Shown piece by piece: positions 25,340-33,134 of a DNA stretch of 62,091 nt (positions are counted from its first letter, which is position 1; each line of letters starts with the position of its first letter). Origin of the DNA: an uncultured Pseudomonadales bacterium (GTDB taxonomy: Bacteria; Pseudomonadota; Gammaproteobacteria; Pseudomonadales; UBA7434); assembly GCA_905478995.1 (NCBI GenBank), contig CAJQKT010000013.1:1-62091 (forward strand), in the 5' to 3' direction. The position numbers and the translations under genes are program-made. Under the pieces are notes generated by a model, which made no database searches, was not told the DNA's origin, and worked only from the letters and a program-made list of their open reading frames with translations.

Positions 25340-27064
25340 GTGTTGCATAAGATTTTTCCTGGCTTGATTTGGTTGGAAGGTTATCGGGGAGAGGTATTTA
25401 AAAGTGATTTCTTATCGGGCATAACGATCGCCGCGATGCTCATACCGCAAAGCATGGGTTATGCCTTGGTTGCGGGTTTGCCTGCTCAGTACGGTTTGTA
25501 TGCATGTATTGTCCCGCCTCTTGTATACGCGCTGCTTGGTACTTCCAATAAAATTTCTATGGGGCCAGTTGCGCTAGACTCGATCTTGATTTTAACAGGC
25601 TTGAGCGCACTTGCGGAGCCCGGATCTGATAACTACTTAGAACTCGCTATTGCATTGACTTTAATGGTCGGGTTGATTCAATTTGCCCTTGGGATGTTAA
25701 AATTTGGTTTCATTGCCAATTTCTTATCCTATCCAGTGATTCTTGGTTATACCTCTGCTGCGGCCATAATCATCATGGGAAGTCAGCTTGATAACATGTT
25801 GGGTGTTACTGGGGGCGGCGGTAATATATTTCGTCAAGTTTTCTATTTCATCCAATCGATTGATAATTGGCATTGGCTTACAGCGGGTATTGGGCTGGCA
25901 GGGTTGGCTTTTATGATATACCCGAAACGATTCTTCCCGAATATGCCAAGCGGCTTAATACTTCTTGTTATTGGAATGTTTTTTTCTGGCCTCTGGAATA
26001 TACAGAGTTATGGGGTTGATGTTATCGCTTCAATTCCCCAAGGGCTGTCAGTTCCGCGTGTGCCCACTATTTCTATGAGTCAAATGACGGCTTTGATACC
26101 TACCGCTCTTACGGTCGCTTTAATGGGGTACGTGGGAAGTATGTCTATTTGTAAAGCACAAGAAAAGCCTACTGATAAATTTAGAGTCAGACCCAATCAG
26201 GAGTTGATTTCGGTCGGGATAGCCAATTTTTTTGGGGCATTCTTTAAGGCGTTCCCTGTGTCGGCAAGTTTTTCAAGAAGCGCGGCATTTGTTGAGGCGG
26301 GTGCGTTAACTCAGCTATCAGCGGTTATCTCGTCCGGAGTGATAGTGATTGTCATGCTATTTTTAACGCCGGTTTTTGTCCGTTATCCGCTGCCTAAGGT
26401 GTTGTTGGCGGCCATCATCATTCTTTCTGTGGCGAGTCTATTTAAATACGGTCAAATGAAAGCCTTGTTCAAGTATAATCTATATGAATTCATGTTGATG
26501 CTGGTAACCTTCTCGCTGACCTTACTGCTGGGTGTGCAACAGGGGCTTTTGGCGGGAGTGGCTTTGTCGATTTTGAAAGTCATTTATAATACGGCGTCAC
26601 CACATATGACTGAGCTCGGTTCAATTCAAGGCGGCCGTTTATTTCGGAATGTAAATCGTTTTGATGATGTCTTTATCCGTGACGACATTCTTATTTTTAG
26701 ATTTGATGCGCCACTGTATTTTGCCAATAAAGACTACTTTGTAGAAAATCTCTATCGATGGATGAAGCAAAGAAAAGATGGCGTTTTAACTTCAGTTATT
26801 TTTGATGCGGAAGCAGTCAATAGTATGGATATAACAGCTATTTTGATGTTAAAGAAAATTATAGACAACCTGAAACAGCAAGGTATTAAGCTGTATATAA
26901 CTAATGCCATAGGGCCCGTGAGAGATGATTTAAATAATTCGCCATTAGGTGATTATATGGGTGAAGAATCGATGTTTACTACTATTCAAAATGCAATCGA
27001 CTATATTGACCATGGCATAAGTGATGTTAATCATATTGCACTGCAAACGGGTACTAAGGGTTGA
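25340..27064 (+). CDS. SulP family anion permease with STAS domain
   Basis: Inner-membrane transporter of 574 aa. The SulP signature is clear at the start: GITIAAMLIPQSMGYALVAGLPAQYGLYACIVPPLVYALLG. About a dozen membrane segments run to residue 420, and a cytoplasmic STAS domain fills about 440-560 (DDVFIRDDILIFRFDAPLYFANKDYF...FDAEAVNSMDITAI). Members move sulfate, bicarbonate or other anions. Next to the AprA-like cluster it could export or import sulfate or sulfite, but SulP substrate cannot be read from sequence. Start: GTG 25340 with GAGGG seven bases upstream; TTG 25337 also possible. Confidence 0.93.
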   Translation: MLHKIFPGLIWLEGYRGEVFKSDFLSGITIAAMLIPQSMGYALVAGLPAQYGLYACIVPPLVYALLGTSNKISMGPVALDSILILTGLSALAEPGSDNYLELAIALTLMVGLIQFALGMLKFGFIANFLSYPVILGYTSAAAIIIMGSQLDNMLGVTGGGGNIFRQVFYFIQSIDNWHWLTAGIGLAGLAFMIYPKRFFPNMPSGLILLVIGMFFSGLWNIQSYGVDVIASIPQGLSVPRVPTISMSQMTALIPTALTVALMGYVGSMSICKAQEKPTDKFRVRPNQELISVGIANFFGAFFKAFPVSASFSRSAAFVEAGALTQLSAVISSGVIVIVMLFLTPVFVRYPLPKVLLAAIIILSVASLFKYGQMKALFKYNLYEFMLMLVTFSLTLLLGVQQGLLAGVALSILKVIYNTASPHMTELGSIQGGRLFRNVNRFDDVFIRDDILIFRFDAPLYFANKDYFVENLYRWMKQRKDGVLTSVIFDAEAVNSMDITAILMLKKIIDNLKQQGIKLYITNAIGPVRDDLNNSPLGDYMGEESMFTTIQNAIDYIDHGISDVNHIALQTGTKG

Positions 27065-27171
27065 AAAAGTGGATGCTTTTAAGGCGGTGTAGACTTATCT
27101 TTTTAGTGATGCTTAATCCTTCAGCACAGTCGTAGGAATCTAGCTGGTTTATAAACTTTTTTCCTATTGCG

Positions 27172-27399
27172 TCATTTTTTCAAAGATCGCACCACACTGT
27201 TTTTATTCTTGGCGCAGTCGCTGGTTATTGAGTCACTCTCAAGCGGAACAAAATCTTCTTTTTCGCGCACGAAGCACGCAGGGCAAGCAAAATCTTCGGG
27301 TAGATCTTCAAAACGAGTTCCTGGTTCATAGCCTTCGTGTTCATGGCCGACGGCTTCGTCATAAATGTAGCTGCAATCAGGGCACTGGTATTTTTTCAT
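27172..27399 (-). CDS. Rubredoxin (AlkG-type electron donor)
   Basis: Small iron protein of 75 aa with the two knuckles CPDC (6-9) and CPAC (39-42) that hold one Fe(Cys)4 site. YIYDEAVGHEHEGYEPGTRFEDLPEDFACP is the typical rubredoxin core. The C-terminal 25 residues form a polar tail. It is encoded 70 bases downstream of alkB on the same strand and should pass electrons from a rubredoxin reductase to the AlkB diiron centre. No rubredoxin reductase gene is in the window. Confidence 0.93.
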   Translation of the reverse strand: MKKYQCPDCSYIYDEAVGHEHEGYEPGTRFEDLPEDFACPACFVREKEDFVPLESDSITSDCAKNKNSVVRSLKK

Positions 27400-27469
27400 C
27401 GTGATGTCTATCCCTCACAGTGAAAGAGTTGAGTCGGCGTATATTTTTCTTTTATTGATGTCGCGTTAT

Positions 27470-28657
27470 TTATGCTGCGACAAGCGATGCGTATTTCTGC
27501 TCCATTGCCTCGCGCTTACCCGGCAGGATATTTACTTTGCTGAGATCGCCCTGAATATGTTGTAAGTTAAGCAGGCGTGGGTTCATCACAGCAAACCATA
27601 TGGGCGGGCAGTAAGCCATTAAATACGCACCAAAATAGCCATTGGGCAATGCAGGTACATCCTCGAAGTTGCGCAATGATTGATAGTGACGCGTGGGGTG
27701 TGCATGATGATCTGAATGGCGCTCTAGATGATAGAGCAGTAAGTTTGAAAACACGTGATTACTATTCCATGAGTGATGGGGCTGGCAGCGCTCATAACTG
27801 CCATTGGCTTTTTTCTCGCGTAACAATCCGTAGTGCTCAATATAATTAGCACTGGTTAATTGCCACCACGCTAAAAAATTGTGAATGATTAAAAAGGGCA
27901 GTAACATCCAGCCAAACGCAATCAGCAAGCTAATCTGAATGACGGCTGTAATCGCATAAGACTGGAGCAATTCATTACTTGGGCTCCACATTGATTTGCC
28001 TTTGCGCTGCAAGCGAACCTTTTCTAGTTGCCAAGCCCGCTTGAAGCCGCCAGGTATTTCACGCAAGGCAAAGGCATAAATATTTTCACCCATTTTCGAA
28101 GAGGCGGTATCTTCGGGGGTAGCAACATGGCGATGGTGCCCTGCGTTGTGCTCCAGGCAAAAGTGCCCATAGCCTGGCACTGCTAGTACTATTTTTGCCA
28201 TCAATCGGCTGAGCGGATCTGTTTTATGGCCTAATTCATGCCCAGTGTTGATGCCAAGCCCAGAAGTCATGCCTGCGCCTACGGCCAATATTAAATAGCC
28301 GGCCATGCTCAGATCTTGAGTGACGATCCAATAGACAGCGGCAAAAAAAGTGATGAAGTGCAATGGCACGGCTAGATACAGGAGCCGGCTGTAGTACCGG
28401 TCCTGCTCCAGTTGGGCTACGACTTCTTCTGGCGGATTGCTCAGATCCTCGCCCAGCAAATAATCAAAAAGGGGGACGCAAATATAGGCGGCGACCATTG
28501 GCACCAGCAGCATTAGTTCAATACCAGTCAGGCCATGTAAAACTAATCCGGTAATGGGAAACAGCGGGTAAAGTGCTGACATCCACCACAGGCCGCGCTT
28601 TTTATCGGTATAGCTAATGGTGCCCTGAGTGGGGGAGTCAAAGGTAACGGTTTTCAT
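27470..28657 (-). CDS. alkB: Alkane 1-monooxygenase
   Basis: Integral-membrane non-haem diiron hydroxylase of 395 aa that oxidises terminal carbons of n-alkanes. All histidine boxes are intact: HELGHK (140-145), EHNAGHHRHVATPEDTASS (169-187), NYIEHYG (271-277) and LERHSDHHAHPTRHYQSLR (311-329). About six membrane helices flank them. It forms an operon with rubredoxin and is divergent from an AraC-type regulator. In the second box Ala replaces the commoner Arg (EHNRGHH), a natural variant. It probably feeds the fatty-acid oxidation genes further right. Confidence 0.97.
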   Translation of the reverse strand: MKTVTFDSPTQGTISYTDKKRGLWWMSALYPLFPITGLVLHGLTGIELMLLVPMVAAYICVPLFDYLLGEDLSNPPEEVVAQLEQDRYYSRLLYLAVPLHFITFFAAVYWIVTQDLSMAGYLILAVGAGMTSGLGINTGHELGHKTDPLSRLMAKIVLAVPGYGHFCLEHNAGHHRHVATPEDTASSKMGENIYAFALREIPGGFKRAWQLEKVRLQRKGKSMWSPSNELLQSYAITAVIQISLLIAFGWMLLPFLIIHNFLAWWQLTSANYIEHYGLLREKKANGSYERCQPHHSWNSNHVFSNLLLYHLERHSDHHAHPTRHYQSLRNFEDVPALPNGYFGAYLMAYCPPIWFAVMNPRLLNLQHIQGDLSKVNILPGKREAMEQKYASLVAA

Positions 28658-28713
28658 AATGGACTCTTTTTAGTGGGTGAATATAAAGTTTAGGGACGTG
28701 CTTCAACTTCCGC

Positions 28714-28741
28714 TTGACATCTGGGGACTCATCCTTATCAT
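28714..28741 (+). promoter_or_regulatory. Sigma70 promoter of the araC-type gene
   Basis: TTGACA (28714-28719), 16-bp spacer, TATCAT (28736-28741). Transcription would start near 28748, which rules against a TTG start codon at 28714 inside the -35 box and supports ATG 28801. Confidence 0.7.
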
Positions 28742-28800
28742 TTGGCGACAGGCCGGCTGCTGACAGTCGCTTTACTTATCTTCCGAAAATAGGACTACCC

Positions 28801-29802
28801 ATGCACCTTTTGCGCGCCGCTACCTTCAATGGCTTTACTGAAATAGCAAAGGAAATGCAGCTGGATATTCCTGCTCTTTTACACGCTGCCGGTCTGCCGT
28901 TAGATGTGCTCGATCCAAAAAATGCCGATATGTACTATCCGTTGGCTGGCTTTGAAAAGCTCTACGGCCTTGCTGAACAGCAAACTGGGCGTTGCGATTT
29001 GGCTGCAATGCATGGTCGTCGGCAGGAATTATCGGCGCTGCTGGGTGTGCTGGGTTTTTATATGCAGCAAGGCCGAACTATTGGCGAAGCCTTGCATGTG
29101 CTAGAGCATTACATCTCGTTTCAGGTACAGGGGGGAGACCTACTAATTTATGAGTATGGTTCTTCGGCGGTGCTTGAGTTAGTAATCAAAGATGCCGTTC
29201 GCTTGAAAAGCACTCGCTATAGTACTGAGTTTTCTTTGGCGGCTGCCAACGCTATATTCGTTTCGCTATGCGGCCCTAGCTGGAAGCCAGAAGCTATTCA
29301 TTTTATGCATGGGCCACCCCCTAACGCTAAATATTTGCAGCGGCATTATTCGGCGCCTATCAGTTTTAATCAGGAACACAACGCACTTTATTTTGACCCG
29401 AAAGATTTGGCTACGCCCATAGCTACTTTTAATCCTCAACTTAAGCAGGTTTTAGAGCGCGGTCTTGCCGACTTGGAGGAAAAGTATACGGATGACTTGG
29501 TGGCGCAAGTTGAACATCTTATTTATAGCGCACTAACTACCGGTAATTGCACGGCCGACTCAATAGCATCATTTTTAGGTATTCATCGACGCACAATGCA
29601 TCGCCTTCTGAAAAAAGAGGGCAGTAGTTATACCCATTTACTCGATCGAGTACGTGAAGATATGGCGCGTCGCATGCTTAAGCACAGCAATATGCAGCTC
29701 ACTCAAATTTCACTGTTATTGGGGTATTCCGAGCTTAGCGCATTTAGTCGGGCGTTTAGGCGCTGGACTTCACTGGCTCCGATGGATTACCGCAAAAGTT
29801 AG
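28801..29802 (+). CDS. AraC family regulator (arabinose-binding-type N-terminal domain)
   Basis: Regulator of 333 aa. The N-terminal part (MHLLRAATFNGFTEIAKEMQLDIPALLHAAGLP) is the fold common in AraC proteins beside hydrocarbon and lipid genes. The C-terminal AraC domain (about 230-333) has SIASFLGIHRRTMHRLLKKEG and LTQISLLLGYSELSAFSRAFRRWTSLAPMDYRK, both helix-turn-helix units. It is divergent from alkB-rubredoxin, so it most likely controls alkane hydroxylation. It overlaps the convergent oxidoreductase gene by four bases. Confidence 0.92.
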   Translation: MHLLRAATFNGFTEIAKEMQLDIPALLHAAGLPLDVLDPKNADMYYPLAGFEKLYGLAEQQTGRCDLAAMHGRRQELSALLGVLGFYMQQGRTIGEALHVLEHYISFQVQGGDLLIYEYGSSAVLELVIKDAVRLKSTRYSTEFSLAAANAIFVSLCGPSWKPEAIHFMHGPPPNAKYLQRHYSAPISFNQEHNALYFDPKDLATPIATFNPQLKQVLERGLADLEEKYTDDLVAQVEHLIYSALTTGNCTADSIASFLGIHRRTMHRLLKKEGSSYTHLLDRVREDMARRMLKHSNMQLTQISLLLGYSELSAFSRAFRRWTSLAPMDYRKS

Positions 29803-30899
29803 GCGCTGACCTTCACCACGAGCTTGCCGAAATTGGCGCCTTTGAAAAGGCCTAAAAATGCAGTGGGGGCATTTTCTAAACCATCCACCATGTCTTCACG
29901 GTAATGAATTTTTCCTTCTTTGAGCCAGCCACTGACATCTCTAATAAAGTCGGGTGCGCGGTTTATATGATCGCCAATAATAAAGCCCTGCATTTTGATG
30001 CGTTTGCGCAAAATCATACCCTGCAGCAAGCTCATGCGGTCTGGGCCGGCGGGAAGTGTTGTTTGATTGTAATGGGCAATCAGCCCGCACACAGGTATGC
30101 GCGCAAAATCATTTAGCAGCGGCATTACTGCTTCCCACGAACTGCCGCCCACATTTTCGAAATAAACATCAATACCGTTGGGGCAATGCGCGGCTAACTG
30201 TTTTGCCATGTCTTTATCGTAGTGGCTGACACACGCATCGTAACCCAATACATCCACCGCATATTTGCATTTTTCGGCAGCGCCGGCTATGCCCACAACG
30301 CGACAGCCTTTTAGCTTAGCTATTTGCCCGACTATAGAGCCCACTGCCCCCGTCGATGCAGCTAGTACTACTGTGTCACCTGGCTTAGGTTGGCCAATAT
30401 CTAACAGTCCAACATAGGCGGTTAGCCCCGGCATACCCAATACACCCAGCGCGTAAGACGGATTCGTGATGCGAGAGTCGAGCTTTCTCACGCCCTGACC
30501 ATTGCTTACATCGTACTTTTGCCAGCCAGAATAGGCGGTAACTAAATCACCAGCCTGAAAGTCGGGGTGGCGCGACATAGCGACCCGCGAGACTGTACCG
30601 CCCACCATGACCGCGCCAAGCTCCACACCTGCCGCATAACTTTCACCCGCATTCATGCGGCCGCGCATGTAGGGGTCGAGCGAAAGATAGCTGGTTTGCA
30701 ACAGCATTTCATTTTCACCAATCGCTGGGATTTTGGCATTTTCGAGTCGAAAGTTTTCTACGCTAGGTTTACCAACAGGGCGCGAAGCTAAAACAATACG
30801 GCGATTTATTTTTCGTGTATCAGCGAAGCTTGTCGGAGCGGTTACGCTGGCCATGGCCCCCATTAGTGCTAGGCTGAAGTCCCGTCGATTTAATTTCAT
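29799..30899 (-). CDS. CurA-like NADP-dependent medium-chain reductase with twin-arginine leader
   Basis: Zinc-free medium-chain dehydrogenase/reductase of 366 aa, of the leukotriene B4 dehydrogenase/CurA/YncB group: SLDPYMRGRMN, GMPGLTAYVGLLDIGQPKPGDTVVLAASTGAVGSIVGQIAK (NADP fold) and YFENVGG. These reduce C=C bonds of enones. Odd feature: the N-terminus MKLNRRDFSLALMGAMASVTAPTSFA looks like a Tat signal peptide (RRDF, hydrophobic core, AFA-type cleavage at about 26). Such an NADP enzyme is normally cytoplasmic, so export would be unexpected. Start: ATG 30899 with AGGA upstream; 30911 is also possible. Confidence 0.85.
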   Translation of the reverse strand: MKLNRRDFSLALMGAMASVTAPTSFADTRKINRRIVLASRPVGKPSVENFRLENAKIPAIGENEMLLQTSYLSLDPYMRGRMNAGESYAAGVELGAVMVGGTVSRVAMSRHPDFQAGDLVTAYSGWQKYDVSNGQGVRKLDSRITNPSYALGVLGMPGLTAYVGLLDIGQPKPGDTVVLAASTGAVGSIVGQIAKLKGCRVVGIAGAAEKCKYAVDVLGYDACVSHYDKDMAKQLAAHCPNGIDVYFENVGGSSWEAVMPLLNDFARIPVCGLIAHYNQTTLPAGPDRMSLLQGMILRKRIKMQGFIIGDHINRAPDFIRDVSGWLKEGKIHYREDMVDGLENAPTAFLGLFKGANFGKLVVKVSA

Positions 30900-31604
30900 T
30901 ATTTTCCTCATCAATTTTCAACTGTGTGTTATTGGGCAATGCGTTATTGGGCCTTGCTATGTTCGGCGTACATAGTAAAGAATGCGGCGCTAATGTAAAT
31001 TAGTTCTCCTTGAGGCAGGGCAGCAAGTTGGATAGTGCCGGTTCTACGTTAGCGAAAAATGTAGGTGCTAAATCATAGCCTGTATTTTTTTCCGGGGTGG
31101 GTTGGTGCAGTTTTTCTAGCTGTAGTTTCGATCGCTTGACTAAAGTTTCAATCGCCTGACTGCAGTTTCGATCGTCTGGCTGTAGGTTCGATGGCCTATT
31201 TTTAGCAGCGATAGACTATATTTATTATTTAAATCAATGGCTTAAATATATTTTTAGAATGCTTCGGTAAACGCAAACGGTTTGGCCTGCTGTGACCGGA
31301 TAAGTGCTTTCTTGCGGCTGCTCGGCACTCTAATTGGTGACTAGTTGGCGAGTCTTGACTGGGTGAGTGGGGGTGGTTATGTCGCTACCGTGACATTCTT
31401 GACTGAGTGGGTTGACGGTACGCTATGCGTTCAGAGAAGCCCATCCCGAGGCGCTTTCGGCGGCTGTATTGCGTGCGTCTAGGTGCCAGTTTGATCGTGT
31501 AGGGATCTGCAATTGTTCTGAGACGAGCATTTAAATAATTGGCAATGAAAACCAATACGGCACTTGCCGAAAAATTGAAAGTAGCCGCGAAGTAATGCCA
31601 ATCA
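30900..31604. other. Intergenic region with 20-bp tandem repeat
   Basis: About 700 bases without an intact gene. It holds the four-unit tandem repeat listed separately. A short frame near 31420-31500 reads AHPEALSAAVLRAS, possibly a gene remnant, but I cannot place it. Confidence 0.4.
31120..31199 (+). repeat. Four tandem copies of a 20-bp unit
   Basis: Units at 31120-31139, 31140-31159, 31160-31179 and 31180-31199, consensus about CTGTAGTTTCGATCGCCTGA. All share C-T-(G/A)-x-A-G-(T/G)-T-T-C-(G/A)-A-T-(C/G)-G with 3-6 differences each. The strict 20-bp period, about two helical turns, and inner GATCG palindrome allow a set of phased protein-binding sites, or slippage-derived repeats. Confidence 0.85.
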
Positions 31605-32007
31605 TCCGCGCATTGGCGTAACCGGTGTCGAGCCTCAGGTTGAAAAATCTAATCGTGAAGTTTTTCTGTTGCCGCGCAAAGCAACGCCAATAGGGCGTGG
31701 CTTAGGTAAAACCATCGGCTGGACACATCGAAATTCGCTTGCGCGCCGTGATGTTAAAATGCTCAACGCTGTGCAATATTTAAAGTTTGATGATGCAGGT
31801 TTGCATATTAGTATGAATGGGCAGCCACAAACGCTAGAGGTTGATACAATCATTGTGCGCGCAGGGCAAATGCCCTTGCACAGCTTGTATGATGAGCTGT
31901 CTGATGGTTCTATGCCGGTGCATTTGATTGGCGGTGCACATGAAGCCGCAGAGCTCGATGCTAAGCGCGCCATCAAACAAGCGAGCTATTTGGCGGCAGA
32001 AATTTAG
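31605..32007 (+). pseudogene. C-terminal remnant of 2,4-dienoyl-CoA reductase (fadH)
   Basis: The frame reads VTGVEPQVEKSNREVFLLPRK and then GRGLGKTIGWTHRNSL, MLNAVQYLKFDDAGLHI, IIVRAGQMPLHSLYDEL and LIGGAHEAAELDAKRAIKQ, the C-terminal NAD/FAD-domain end of FadH (about 670 aa). Roughly 130 residues remain and no start, flavin TIM barrel or Fe-S domain is found upstream, so it is a truncated relic. Its intact neighbour is a dienoyl-CoA isomerase of the same pathway. Confidence 0.85.
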
Positions 32008-32142
32008 CCCAATTGGGTGTAAGGCAAGCTGATAGTTTTTAGATCATTGACGCGTTCAGTCGTGCAGTAGTTTTGTGAAGAGAATCTGCAGATAGTAAAC
32101 TGCGCACTCCCATTTTAATTTTTTAATAAACACGGTACGGTT

Positions 32143-32994
32143 ATGACTCAATACACTTGCTTTGACGTTCAAATAAACGATCACATTGCGCACATTAAGC
32201 TGATTCGTCCTGAAAAGCGCAACAGTATGATTCCTGAATTTTGGTCTGAATTGCCCGCTATCGTTGCTGAGATTGATGCCAGCGCTCATGCTCGCGTCAT
32301 TGTTATCTCTTCAACCGGACCGCATTTTACAGCAGGATTAGATTTAAAGGCATTTTTACCCACTGAAACAGACAACCCCGATCCTAAGCATCACTTGGCT
32401 AGCGGGGCTAAATTTTATGAACATGTGAAAGTTTTACAGTCAGCGTTTTCTAGCCTAGAGAATTGTCGCTTGCCGGTATTGGCGGCTATACAAGGCGGTT
32501 GCATTGGTGGTGGTATCGACATGGTGACTGCGTGTGATATGCGCTATGCAACAGACGACGCTTTTTTTATCTTACAAGAAACTAATCTGGCTATGACGGC
32601 AGACGTGGGCACTTTTCCGCGCCTGCTCAAGTTGATACCTGAGGGGGTGGCGCGTGAAATTGCCTACACAGGTAGGCGTTTTGGCGCCGCTGAGGCCAAA
32701 GCAAACGGACTGCTTAATGAGACGTTTGCCGATGCCGAAGCCATGCTCGCCCAGGTGATGGCTATAGCCGCTGAAATTGCGGGTAAAGCGCCACTCGCTG
32801 TCTCTGGCTGTAAGCGCATCATTAATTATGCGCGCGATCATAGCACCGCCGATACACTCGATTATATTGGTATTTGGAATGCAAGCATGCTGCAAACTGA
32901 AGAGGTCATGGAGGCCATTGGTGCTAATGCCGAGAAACGCGCAGGGCAGTTTGCAGCTTTGCCCACTCTTGCCAGTCGCCACGTTGAAAAATAA
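32143..32994 (+). CDS. Crotonase-fold delta3,5-delta2,4-dienoyl-CoA isomerase
   Basis: Crotonase-fold protein of 283 aa. The oxyanion-hole segments (FTAGLDLKAF; GGCIGGGIDMVTACDMRY) are present. The three acidic residues typical of mammalian ECH1 dienoyl-CoA isomerase are seen as the Asp in GGGIDM, the Glu in LQETNL and the Asp in TADVGTF. So it probably shifts 3,5-double bonds for beta-oxidation of unsaturated acids with odd-position double bonds rather than hydrating. The pathway's reductase, FadH, survives only as a fragment just upstream. Start ATG 32143. Confidence 0.85.
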   Translation: MTQYTCFDVQINDHIAHIKLIRPEKRNSMIPEFWSELPAIVAEIDASAHARVIVISSTGPHFTAGLDLKAFLPTETDNPDPKHHLASGAKFYEHVKVLQSAFSSLENCRLPVLAAIQGGCIGGGIDMVTACDMRYATDDAFFILQETNLAMTADVGTFPRLLKLIPEGVAREIAYTGRRFGAAEAKANGLLNETFADAEAMLAQVMAIAAEIAGKAPLAVSGCKRIINYARDHSTADTLDYIGIWNASMLQTEEVMEAIGANAEKRAGQFAALPTLASRHVEK

Positions 32995-33134
32995 AACGAT
33001 CAGCACGGAGCTCTTTTTTCGTTAATGTTTGATGTAGCGAAAAGTAACCCATAGTGACGTCATTTTTTGTGAGCTATGGCAGTGTCTCACTGGGGTTTTT
33101 TAAGTCAAAAAATTAAATAATATTGGAAGGCATG

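Noticed and set aside
28714-28800. TTG start for the AraC-type regulator
   Set aside because: The codon is part of a strong -35 box.
31420-31500. Short frame reading AHPEALSAAVLRAS
   Set aside because: Protein-like but too short to assign; could be a remnant of an unidentified gene.
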